DNA of 64,000 nucleotides, from assembly GCA_022652545.1 (NCBI GenBank), contig JALCRM010000006.1, positions 1 to 64,000 of the forward strand, written 5' to 3'. The notes beneath the pieces are model-generated. The model did no database searches. It saw only the letters and a list, made by a program, of their open reading frames with translations, and was not told the DNA's origin. Numbering within the stretch: the first letter of the stretch is position 1; each line of letters opens with the position of its first letter. The translations under genes were made by a program, and so were the position numbers. This document shows, in pieces, positions 1 to 7,969 of this stretch. The DNA is from Lachnospiraceae bacterium. GTDB lineage: Bacteria > Bacillota > Clostridia > Lachnospirales > Lachnospiraceae.

Positions 1-405
1 ACTGATCTCGTTCCCGTGCCTCTCCGAAGCGATCTTCATCAGAGAATACAGGATCCGGCGCCGGTCGATGCACTCCGCCACGATCTCTTCGCTGTCGATC
101 CCGTTCAGCAGGCTCATGACGACGGTGCGCCCGTCCGCGATCTTTGCGATCGAAGGCAATGCCGCACGCAGAGCCGTAGCCTTCACGCAGACTAGCAGCA
201 GATCGGTGCCTTTTGCCTCCTCGGGTGTCTTCACATGCAGGGGATAGTGTTTCCCGTTGATGATAAGGCCGTCTCTTTTTAATGTCTCCGCTCTCGGACC
301 TTCTGCCGCAACCGTAAGCGCGTCGCCCAGTTTGTCCGAAAGTCCCCAGACAAAATAAGCACCGATCGCACCTGCTCCCAGCAGTGTGACTGTCCTGAAT
401 TCCAT
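1..405 (-). CDS. panE: 2-dehydropantoate 2-reductase, N-terminal part (gene runs off the left edge)
   Basis: This is the 5' part of a ketopantoate reductase, which reduces 2-dehydropantoate to pantoate with NADPH in coenzyme A synthesis. The start ATG (405-403) follows a good GGAGG ribosome site. The protein opens with a beta strand and the dinucleotide-binding motif GAGAIGAYF, then shows the LLLVCVKA strand expected after the NADP-binding fold. About 135 residues are visible; the catalytic Lys/Glu region lies outside the window. It begins 36 nt downstream of the sensor-kinase gene at 441-3344 and could be the last gene of that operon. A paralogue acting on another 2-keto acid cannot be excluded from this fragment. 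Confidence 0.85.
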   Translation of the reverse strand, partial: MEFRTVTLLGAGAIGAYFVWGLSDKLGDALTVAAEGPRAETLKRDGLIINGKHYPLHVKTPEEAKGTDLLLVCVKATALRAALPSIAKIADGRTVVMSLLNGIDSEEIVAECIDRRRILYSLMKIASERHGNEIS

Positions 406-440
406 TTCGTTCCTCCTGTTGCCGCAGGCTGCCGGCCGCG

Positions 441-3344
441 TTACTGCAGACTGCCTGCAAGTGTATCGATCATCGTTTTCTCATCCACCGGCTTTGCAAT
501 ATGTCCGTTCATCCCCGCGTGCATCGACGCTTCCACATCTTCGCTGAACGCATCCGCGGAGACTGCAAAGATCCTTATATCCGCGGCATCCGGACGGTCC
601 ATTGTGCGGATCTGCCGTACGGCCGCAAATCCGTCCAGCACCGGCATGCGGAGATCCATCAGTATAAAGTCAAAATATCCCGCAGTGCTTTCCCTAAAAC
701 GCTCGACGCCCTGCTTCCCATCCGCAGCCTCTGTCACGATCATGCCCGCGTTCTCGAGCATGCCCTTTTCGATCTCCATATTCAGAAGGTTGTCCTCGCA
801 GACGAGCACATGCCTTCCCTTCAGTTTTGCCCTGCCAGAAACATCCGCAGAGACTGTTTTGTCCCCCGACTGTACGGGCGCTGCCGCTTTCTTTGTGAGG
901 CCGCAGTTCTGCAGCGGTACGGTAACGGTAACAGTCGTGCCCTGCCCTTTCCGGCCGGTCAGTTCTACCGTGCCGTTCATCGCTTCCACGATGCTCTTTA
1001 CTATGGAAAGCCCCATGCCGGCACCGTTCGTCCTTGCATTGGACGGGTCTTCCTGCGTGTACGGCTCAAAGGCATGCGGCCTGAACGCGTCCGAGATCCC
1101 GATCCCCGTATCGCTGACAGTAAGCACGACTTTCGTCATATCCCCCGGCAGGGCACTGCATGTGCAGTCCGCTTTCACGCTGCCGCCTGCAGGTGTATAT
1201 TTTACCGCATTGGACAGCAGATTCAGCATCACCTTCTGCAGACTGATGCGGTCAACCATGACACCCCGGGATGACAGTCCGGATATGTTCTCCGTAAAGC
1301 TGAGTCCTTTTTCCTGTGCACTCTGCCGGATGGGAACAAGTACTTCCTGCAGAACCTGCGGCAGATCGTTCGGTTCGGGTTTTACGGTATAGTTTCCGCT
1401 TTCCGCTTTGGAGATCGTAAGTGTATCGTTCACCAGGTCAGTCAGGATATTCGCGGAGCTATCGATCTTTTTCAGGTATTCCCTGATCTTCTGCAGATCG
1501 TCCGACTTCATTGCAAGCGCCGTAAATCCGCGTATTCCGTTCAGCGGCGTGCGCATGTCATGATTGATATTGCCGAAGAAGACCTGCCGGGATCTGTGTG
1601 CTTCCTCCCTGATCGCCAGTTCCGTCCGCCGCTCTGTGAGCTCTGCCTCCGCCTTGCGGCGCCGTATAAGGACGATCAGAGACAGCGCCGTGAGTATCAG
1701 CAGGATCGTGACGATCAGCGCCAGTGCCATGAGCAGCGAAACCGGGAGCCTGTTCAGAAACGTGGAGGCATCCGAAGAATCCTGCAGTGTATCCGCCGCG
1801 ATCTGCTGGCTCAGGTAACTGCCGTCGACAGCCGTCGTCTTGTTGATGATCGAACGCAGCAGATTTCCGTCGTCCGTCCCGGCCATACCGCAGGTCAGCT
1901 GCCATTCCGAAGTACCGAACACTGTCGCAACGTACTCTGAGGCCCTGCTCCTGTAAAGCAGCCAGGTAGATGCCGGCTGGGAGCAGATCACACAGTCCGC
2001 CTTGCCTTTTTTTAGGGCGGTAAGGCAGTCCGCCGCATTTTTGTATACATGCACGGCAAGCGGATCCTGCATATCGGAGAGCATCTGCCTGACCATCGTT
2101 TCGTTGCAGGCGGGAACAGCCGCCGTGGATGCTTTCTCCGTACCCGCCTTCACGATCTGCACCAGGCCCGTTCCCAGGTAGGGATTTGCCAGGATCACCC
2201 CGCGCTGATAGGCTTCGAAGACATCGTCGGTCAGTTTTCCGATCATGTCTGCCTCGCCCGCCTCCAGTTTTCCGTAAGCATCGTCCTTTGACGTGCACGG
2301 TACGAATGTGAACTTCAGGCCGGTCCTGTCCCCGATGTGCGTATAATATTCCGGCAGTATTCCTCTCATGTCGCCGTCTGCTGTCTTTGCGCTGAAAGGG
2401 GCATCATCTTCCAGCAGCGCGACCCTGACAGATCCGTGGGCCGCAATAAACGCCTTTTCACCGGAAGAAAGGGACGGAGAAGTATTTCTGGAAATCGGGA
2501 AATATTTGTTGAAAAGACTCTGTCCGTAGGCCGGTTCCTGAAGAGCCAGCCTGCTCATGGCCCGGTCCAGTTCTTCACACAGCTCCGTTTCCTTCGCATT
2601 CATCATAAAAAACAGATCCAGCGAGGGAAACTCCGCGATCCTCTGGGCACCTTCCAGCGTGGAGCCTCCGGCGATGGCATCAACTTCTCCGGAAGCCAGG
2701 CCTTCATTGCGCTCGGCAAGGCTGTCATATTCCTTGATGTCCGGAACGATCCCGTTCTTTTTACACCATGTCTCATACAGATCTATGATGTTGGAACCTT
2801 TCAGGATCCCGCAGGTCATGCCCTGCATCGTCGAGGGATCTCCTGCCGAGAACCGGTCGTCATCTGCGCGCGTCTGCACGGCGATATGCGAAGTGCAGAG
2901 TTTCGAATCCGAAAACAGAAATTCCGTTTCCCGCTCCGGTGTACGCGACATTCCGCTGAGGATCTGGATCTCCCCGCTCCGGAGCCCGTCCAGTGCTTCA
3001 TTCAGGTTTTTGTACTCGGTGAACTCAACATCCCAGCCTGCATAGCCGGCCAAAGTATAATAATATTCAATATCGTAGCCCTCATAAGAACCGTCGTCAG
3101 CCTTGTGCATGAAATCGCCGTTGTTGAAGTAACCGGCTCTGACCGTACGGGTATTTTCTCCGGAAGCTGCTGCCACCGGCAGCGCCGTCATCGGCAGCAG
3201 GAAAACGGCCAGTGCGAAAAACACGGAGAACAGTATCCCCAAAACCGCTTTCTTTCGCATGTCCGCGGGGGCCTCCGGCCTGCATCCTGTTTCCGGCCTG
3301 CGCCCTGTTTTGTCTCCGTCACTTTCGGGTGTGCTCTCCATCAT
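441..3344 (-). CDS. hybrid sensor histidine kinase with two periplasmic-binding-protein (SBP_bac_3) sensor domains, 967 aa
   Basis: A BvgS/EvgS-like hybrid kinase. Domains in order: a cytoplasmic lead and membrane anchor (about residues 33-58), two amino-acid-binding-protein-like sensor domains (about 65-290 and 300-520), a transmembrane helix near 540-565, a HisKA domain with phospho-acceptor motif NHDMRTPLNG near residue 595, a HATPase domain with N box LLSNAVKYTPAGG and G box DTGIGIS, and a C-terminal receiver with phospho-acceptor Asp in ILMDLRMPVLDG near 895. There is no DNA-binding output and no histidine phosphotransfer domain, so it must signal through other proteins. An AGGT-type ribosome site precedes the paired ATGs at 3344. 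It shares its architecture with the kinase at 3992-6835 and is probably a paralogue. The ligand is unknown; the position beside a tannin locus suggests a plant-derived small molecule, which is inference. Confidence 0.9.
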   Translation of the reverse strand: MMESTPESDGDKTGRRPETGCRPEAPADMRKKAVLGILFSVFFALAVFLLPMTALPVAAASGENTRTVRAGYFNNGDFMHKADDGSYEGYDIEYYYTLAGYAGWDVEFTEYKNLNEALDGLRSGEIQILSGMSRTPERETEFLFSDSKLCTSHIAVQTRADDDRFSAGDPSTMQGMTCGILKGSNIIDLYETWCKKNGIVPDIKEYDSLAERNEGLASGEVDAIAGGSTLEGAQRIAEFPSLDLFFMMNAKETELCEELDRAMSRLALQEPAYGQSLFNKYFPISRNTSPSLSSGEKAFIAAHGSVRVALLEDDAPFSAKTADGDMRGILPEYYTHIGDRTGLKFTFVPCTSKDDAYGKLEAGEADMIGKLTDDVFEAYQRGVILANPYLGTGLVQIVKAGTEKASTAAVPACNETMVRQMLSDMQDPLAVHVYKNAADCLTALKKGKADCVICSQPASTWLLYRSRASEYVATVFGTSEWQLTCGMAGTDDGNLLRSIINKTTAVDGSYLSQQIAADTLQDSSDASTFLNRLPVSLLMALALIVTILLILTALSLIVLIRRRKAEAELTERRTELAIREEAHRSRQVFFGNINHDMRTPLNGIRGFTALAMKSDDLQKIREYLKKIDSSANILTDLVNDTLTISKAESGNYTVKPEPNDLPQVLQEVLVPIRQSAQEKGLSFTENISGLSSRGVMVDRISLQKVMLNLLSNAVKYTPAGGSVKADCTCSALPGDMTKVVLTVSDTGIGISDAFRPHAFEPYTQEDPSNARTNGAGMGLSIVKSIVEAMNGTVELTGRKGQGTTVTVTVPLQNCGLTKKAAAPVQSGDKTVSADVSGRAKLKGRHVLVCEDNLLNMEIEKGMLENAGMIVTEAADGKQGVERFRESTAGYFDFILMDLRMPVLDGFAAVRQIRTMDRPDAADIRIFAVSADAFSEDVEASMHAGMNGHIAKPVDEKTMIDTLAGSLQ

Positions 3345-3422
3345 ACGGATACCTCCCGCAAATATAATATCATCTTGTGCTTTTTCCTCTGCTGCGTCAA
3401 GAAAACAGGCGCATCGGCGCTG

Positions 3423-3998
3423 TTACAGATATATGGTGACCATCAGGAGCATCAGGACCGCTCCGCCGATCATGCCTCCCAGATGTGCCCGCATGTTGAT
3501 GCTCTTATTTGAAAAGCCGTACAGAAGGTTGATGCCGATATTGGTCAGGATGCTGGCCATGGAAAAATAAGAGTGATACTGCGGATGGAGCGCCAGCACC
3601 AGGTAGGCTCCCATGAGCCCGAAAATGGCGCCTGAAGCCCCCGCGGATACCGAATAGTGTCCTGACCTGGTTTCCGCAGCCCAGGTAAAAAGATTCCCGA
3701 AAAGTCCGGAACCGATATAAATGATCAGGTACCACCCGGCTCCGCAGATATACTCCAGAGCGGGGCCGAGATTATAAAGCGAATACATATTGCAGAGCAG
3801 GTGCAGGACGCCGAAGTGCAGGAACATCGCCGTAAAAAGCCGATAGATCTGACCCCGCTTCAGATCCGGCGTATACATCGCGCCGAATCTTCTTGCCACT
3901 TCCGTCTTCGTGCTGCCGCCTGCCAGCGTTTCCATGAGAAAAACGAAGATATTGATCCCGATCAGGATGTAGGTCCATGAAAAAGACGTGTTCAGCAT
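3423..3998 (-). CDS. rhomboid family intramembrane serine protease, 191 aa
   Basis: A compact six-helix rhomboid. The catalytic Ser sits in GASGAIFGLMGAYL and the catalytic His in the last helix (RAHLGGMIGG), so the dyad is complete. The WLIYxxSG-like region is represented by YLIIYIGSGLFGN, and the N-terminal helix has an N-x-x-V-F type start. The length fits minimal bacterial rhomboids without an extra cytoplasmic domain. Its ATG overlaps the last 7 nt of the upstream sensor-kinase gene (3992-6835), which suggests translational coupling. Substrates cannot be read from sequence; a membrane-anchored sensor kinase encoded in the same operon is an obvious candidate, but this is inference. Confidence 0.92.
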   Translation of the reverse strand: MLNTSFSWTYILIGINIFVFLMETLAGGSTKTEVARRFGAMYTPDLKRGQIYRLFTAMFLHFGVLHLLCNMYSLYNLGPALEYICGAGWYLIIYIGSGLFGNLFTWAAETRSGHYSVSAGASGAIFGLMGAYLVLALHPQYHSYFSMASILTNIGINLLYGFSNKSINMRAHLGGMIGGAVLMLLMVTIYL

Positions 3999-6835
3999 GT
4001 CCCTTTGTCCCCCGGTACAGCGCAGTCCTTCAGTTCCTTATAGAGTTTTTCCGGATCGATCGGTTTGGCGATGTGCCCGTTCATGCCTGCTTCCATACAT
4101 CTCAGGACATCTTCCGGAAAAGCGTCTGCCGTCATCGCAATAATGGGGATCGTCCCGGCGTCAGCGCGTTTCATTGCCCGGATGTTTTTCGTGGCTTCCA
4201 GCCCGTCCATGACTGGCATCCGTATATCCATGAGGATGGCGCTGTATTCCCCGGGTACGCTCTGTGAGAATTTTTCTGCGCCGATCTGTCCGTTTTCCGC
4301 TGTATCCGCCGTGATCCCTTTCTCACCCAGCAGCGCCAGCGCGACTTCCCTGTTAAGTTCATTGTCTTCGCAAAGCAGCACCTTCATGCCTGCCGCTTCG
4401 AACCGGTTCTCCTCCGAAGGCTCCATTGCCGGGTCGGCCGCGGGGCTGCCCGAAGACGGCGCCTCTTCAAAGTGCAGGCGTACGGTAAACGTAGTCCCCG
4501 CGTCCTTGGTGCTGCGAGCGCTGATCGTGCCGCCCATGATCTCGACCAGCTGTTTTACAATGGAAAGCCCGAGGCCGGTGCCTACCGATTCGTAGCCGTG
4601 TCTCTTTTCCTGTGTGAACGGTTCAAAAGCATGCTGCAGAAATTCCGGGGACATACCGATCCCGTCGTCCTCCACATCGAGCAGAGAATCCGGTGTACCG
4701 CCGTCTGCGGATGCTTCATTGTAAATGTGCATCCGGACGTGGCCGCCGGTCGGCGTGTACTTGACAGCATTGGACAGCAGATTCAGGAAAATCTTCTGCA
4801 GGCAGAGTCTGTCTGCCATGATCGTCCTGTTCTGCAGGCCTTCGTCCAGCACCGTGAAGGTGACGCCTTTTTTCTCCGCCGCTTCACGGATCGGGACGCT
4901 GATCGACTCAAAGAGTTCTTTTGTATTTACAGGCTCCGGATGCAGCTGCATCTTCCCGCTGCTGGCCTTTGAAACAGTGAGCGTATCATCGATCAGGTCC
5001 AGCAGGAGTCTGCTGGAAGATTCCGCCTTCTCCAGGTATGCATCCACCTGTTCCTGCGTCGCGGCCTTGTTCTGAGCAAGGTGTATGAAACCGTTGATGG
5101 CATTCAGCGGTGTGCGCATGTCATGGCTGATGTTGGAGAAGAACTGGTTTCTGGCTTCCGTGCTCTTTTCTATCGCCTCAAGCTGCAGCTGCTTTTTCTC
5201 GTTCTCAATGCGCGCCGCCGCGAGCGCAGCCTTTTCCTTCTGCCCTCTGGCCATTGTGATAAGGGCGAGGGCCAGGATCACGATGACCGTCGTCAGGAGC
5301 AGTGTGAAGAGCACGATCCAGACGGGAGAAATACGGGCGATCGCTGTTCTCCAGTTTTTTTCCTGCACGGTATTGCTTTCCACGAAGCCTTCAAAGCTGT
5401 AGTTCGTCGCGCTGATCGCCTTGTCCAGGATCGATGCGAGCCTGGTATTTCCGGATGCCGTGGCTGCACAGAGGTCGAACTTGAGCGAAGGCTGGACCAC
5501 CGAGGTGTATGCCGCCGAATTCGTCTGGTTGAGGATCCATGTGGCTGTGGGGAGTCCGCATACCACAGCGTCCACCTTGCCGCTCCGCAATGCCTCGAAC
5601 CCTGCCCTGGCATTGCTCACCGGCACGACCTTTGCACGCAGGCTGTCCGCGATGCTCTGCTTTACGTTGTTTACGCTGCGTTCCTTGACCGCTATGCTGT
5701 GAATGTCCGTCGGGGCGGTCCCTACGCGCGTCAGCATTGCAGAGTCCACGTTTTCATAGGCATCCGTCAGCATCAGGCCGTCGTTTGAAGCAGTGATCAC
5801 GCCGTCACTGAACATGGCAAGGACATCCGCGTCCCCGTTTTTCACAGCGTTGATCGCATCCTTATTCAGGTCGTACGCGGAAAAAGTGACAGACAGGCCG
5901 GTATATGCCGCGATCTTCTCATAATAATCCGGTATGATCCCCGTATCTTTTCCGTCAGTCCTGGAGTAATACGGATTGTCCCCGTTCACCACCGCCACCC
6001 TGAGATCGGGATGCTGCAGCATGTACTCCTTCTCTGTTGCGGAAAAGCCCTGCGTCCCGGACGACAGGACGTTGTATTTTTCCAGGAGTTTCGATTCATA
6101 GAGCGGATCGTTGATCAGGATACGGTTCATTGCCGTGTCGACCGTATTCTTCATCTTTGTTTCGTCTTTGCGGAAAAGGATATAGTAAGGCTGCGGCGCA
6201 AAGTTCAGGATCGTGGAGTAGCCGTCATATCCGTCCTGGCCGACAAGCGCGGCATCGATCTGTCTGCTGTCGAGTGCCTTGTTGATCTCATACCGGCTGT
6301 GATATGCCTTCATATCCGACCGGATGCCCTGCTCTGCGCACCATTCCTCGTAGATCCTCCCATCGGAGTTTCCCTCGTCATATCCGATCGTGAGGCCGTC
6401 AAGCTGCGGAATATTCCCGTAGTCAAAACGTTCATCGGACTTTCTTACGTAGATGGAAAGAGAAGTGGCGCCGATCTGGTTGTCAGAAAAGAGATATTTT
6501 TCCTCCCTCTCCGGTGTTTTTCCGAAATCAAACAGCATGTCCAGGGTGCCGTCATCAAGGTCTTCCAGCATATCCGTTTCGTTGTCATACAGCCTGACCG
6601 ACACTTCTTCACCGGCTGTCTGCGCGATCTTGTAAAAGTATTCCACGTCGGCGCCGGCGTAAGTTCCGTCGGAATTCTGATAAGAGTAGTGGAAGGACGA
6701 ATAAAGACCCGCCCGCATGACCGGCATGGCATCCGCTGCACGTACCGGCAGTACCGCCGGAACTGACAGACAGCAGGCCGCGGACACCAGGCCGGCTGAG
6801 ATAAACCGTAAGGAACTTTTCCTTATTGATCGCAT
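3992..6835 (-). CDS. hybrid sensor histidine kinase with two SBP_bac_3 sensor domains, 947 aa
   Basis: Second BvgS-like hybrid kinase. It has a signal/anchor helix (about residues 8-33), two tandem SBP_bac_3-like sensor domains (about 38-255 and 265-490), a transmembrane helix (about 505-530), HisKA with SHDMRTPLNA near residue 570, HATPase with LLSNAVKYTPTGG and EDDGIGMS, and a receiver with ILMDIRMPVMDG near 867. The receiver is followed by a short tail with no output domain. It ends inside the rhomboid start (7-nt overlap) and starts 36 nt after the SGNH hydrolase. The extracytoplasmic halves of this protein and of the 967-aa kinase are similar in plan but diverged, so they may bind different ligands. 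Confidence 0.9.
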   Translation of the reverse strand: MRSIRKSSLRFISAGLVSAACCLSVPAVLPVRAADAMPVMRAGLYSSFHYSYQNSDGTYAGADVEYFYKIAQTAGEEVSVRLYDNETDMLEDLDDGTLDMLFDFGKTPEREEKYLFSDNQIGATSLSIYVRKSDERFDYGNIPQLDGLTIGYDEGNSDGRIYEEWCAEQGIRSDMKAYHSRYEINKALDSRQIDAALVGQDGYDGYSTILNFAPQPYYILFRKDETKMKNTVDTAMNRILINDPLYESKLLEKYNVLSSGTQGFSATEKEYMLQHPDLRVAVVNGDNPYYSRTDGKDTGIIPDYYEKIAAYTGLSVTFSAYDLNKDAINAVKNGDADVLAMFSDGVITASNDGLMLTDAYENVDSAMLTRVGTAPTDIHSIAVKERSVNNVKQSIADSLRAKVVPVSNARAGFEALRSGKVDAVVCGLPTATWILNQTNSAAYTSVVQPSLKFDLCAATASGNTRLASILDKAISATNYSFEGFVESNTVQEKNWRTAIARISPVWIVLFTLLLTTVIVILALALITMARGQKEKAALAAARIENEKKQLQLEAIEKSTEARNQFFSNISHDMRTPLNAINGFIHLAQNKAATQEQVDAYLEKAESSSRLLLDLIDDTLTVSKASSGKMQLHPEPVNTKELFESISVPIREAAEKKGVTFTVLDEGLQNRTIMADRLCLQKIFLNLLSNAVKYTPTGGHVRMHIYNEASADGGTPDSLLDVEDDGIGMSPEFLQHAFEPFTQEKRHGYESVGTGLGLSIVKQLVEIMGGTISARSTKDAGTTFTVRLHFEEAPSSGSPAADPAMEPSEENRFEAAGMKVLLCEDNELNREVALALLGEKGITADTAENGQIGAEKFSQSVPGEYSAILMDIRMPVMDGLEATKNIRAMKRADAGTIPIIAMTADAFPEDVLRCMEAGMNGHIAKPIDPEKLYKELKDCAVPGDKGTC

Positions 6836-6871
6836 TCTTCTCCCGATCCTTCTCTTCCTGACTTTTCTTCG

Positions 6872-7969
6872 TCAGGCTGTGATCAGTGACAAAAGATAAA
6901 AAGGCTTCCGGTCATCCGCATGGGTCCCGGAGATCACGATCTCAACGGTATGCAGTTTCCGCGCGCCGTGATCAAGCACCTTCTGCAGGTACAGGCAGTC
7001 TCCCCAGGTCTCGCCAAAATTTGCGTCAAGGATAAGCGGATGTGCGCTGTCCCCGTCAAGTATGAGCTGTGCAACCGGCGCCGGATGGTCGATCGTCTTC
7101 CTGTACTGTACTGCGATGCAGGAGCATTCCGCCTGAAACCGGATGCGCTCACCCAGCCTGCGCCCTGTCCAGCCGTTCCTGAAAAAGTCCCTGTGCCCCA
7201 TTTTCTCCGCCGCATCCGCGCGAAAGCCCATCAGCTCCGGGCAGCTGTCGGTGATGTTCAGCCGGACAGCCTTTTCATAGCGGTCTGCCGTAAGCGGCTC
7301 CGGCAGCTGATCCGTCTGCGGAGCGCAAAGGGATGCCCGTACAGATGCATCCGCGGTCCTGCCTTCCGATACCTTATCCAGATACCTGATGATCTCGTCC
7401 GCCACCATTCTGTGCCCTCTGTCGTTGGGGTGCAGCCCGTCAGGCGAGATCTCTTCCCTGCGTATTCTTCCGTCGCGCACCATCTTCCAGATCGTATCCC
7501 GGATGCTGACGGATCCGATCCCGTAGTGCGCAGCCACGGCGTTGTGCAGGTCCTGTGCGCTCTCTCCGGTATCGTAAAAAACATTGTTCAGCACGATGAC
7601 CGCCGGTGCGGACGGTGCAGTGAGGATCCTGCGGAGCAGTCCTTCAAAGGTCTCCTGACAAAACAGAGTTGCCTCATCGTTTACCGAAAAGTCCACTACA
7701 ACAAGGTCCGGCCGGTACATCAGCAGATCTTCATTTACCCTGGATACGCCGAACAGCGAATCGGTGCCTCCGATCCCGCCGTTCACACAGGCGATCTCCG
7801 CACCCGGGAAGCGTTCCTTCCACCATTCGCAGACAAGACAGCAATAGCACTTTTCGTCCGAAGAAGCCAGGCTTCCCATGGTGATCGATCCGCCGAAAAA
7901 GCCCAGTGTCAGGGCTTCTCCCTGCTCTGCCCTGTCAAAACACCTCTCGAGCCGCTCCCTGTTTGTCAT
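6872..7969 (-). CDS. SGNH/GDSL-family hydrolase, 365 aa
   Basis: A predicted cytoplasmic esterase of the SGNH superfamily. Block I is FFGGSITMGS (nucleophile Ser), block II the GGIGGTDS Gly, block III SVNDEA (Asn) and block V DGLHPNDRGH (Asp/His), so all four hallmark blocks are present within about 200 residues. A C-terminal beta-rich domain (roughly 220-365) resembles the accessory domain seen in carbohydrate-esterase-type members. No signal peptide is visible. Its ATG overlaps the stop of the upstream PAS-type kinase by 4 nt (ATGA), so it is translated from the kinase mRNA. A deacylase acting on an imported acylated sugar or phenolic ester would fit the neighbourhood, but the substrate is not readable. 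Confidence 0.82.
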   Translation of the reverse strand: MTNRERLERCFDRAEQGEALTLGFFGGSITMGSLASSDEKCYCCLVCEWWKERFPGAEIACVNGGIGGTDSLFGVSRVNEDLLMYRPDLVVVDFSVNDEATLFCQETFEGLLRRILTAPSAPAVIVLNNVFYDTGESAQDLHNAVAAHYGIGSVSIRDTIWKMVRDGRIRREEISPDGLHPNDRGHRMVADEIIRYLDKVSEGRTADASVRASLCAPQTDQLPEPLTADRYEKAVRLNITDSCPELMGFRADAAEKMGHRDFFRNGWTGRRLGERIRFQAECSCIAVQYRKTIDHPAPVAQLILDGDSAHPLILDANFGETWGDCLYLQKVLDHGARKLHTVEIVISGTHADDRKPFYLLSLITA

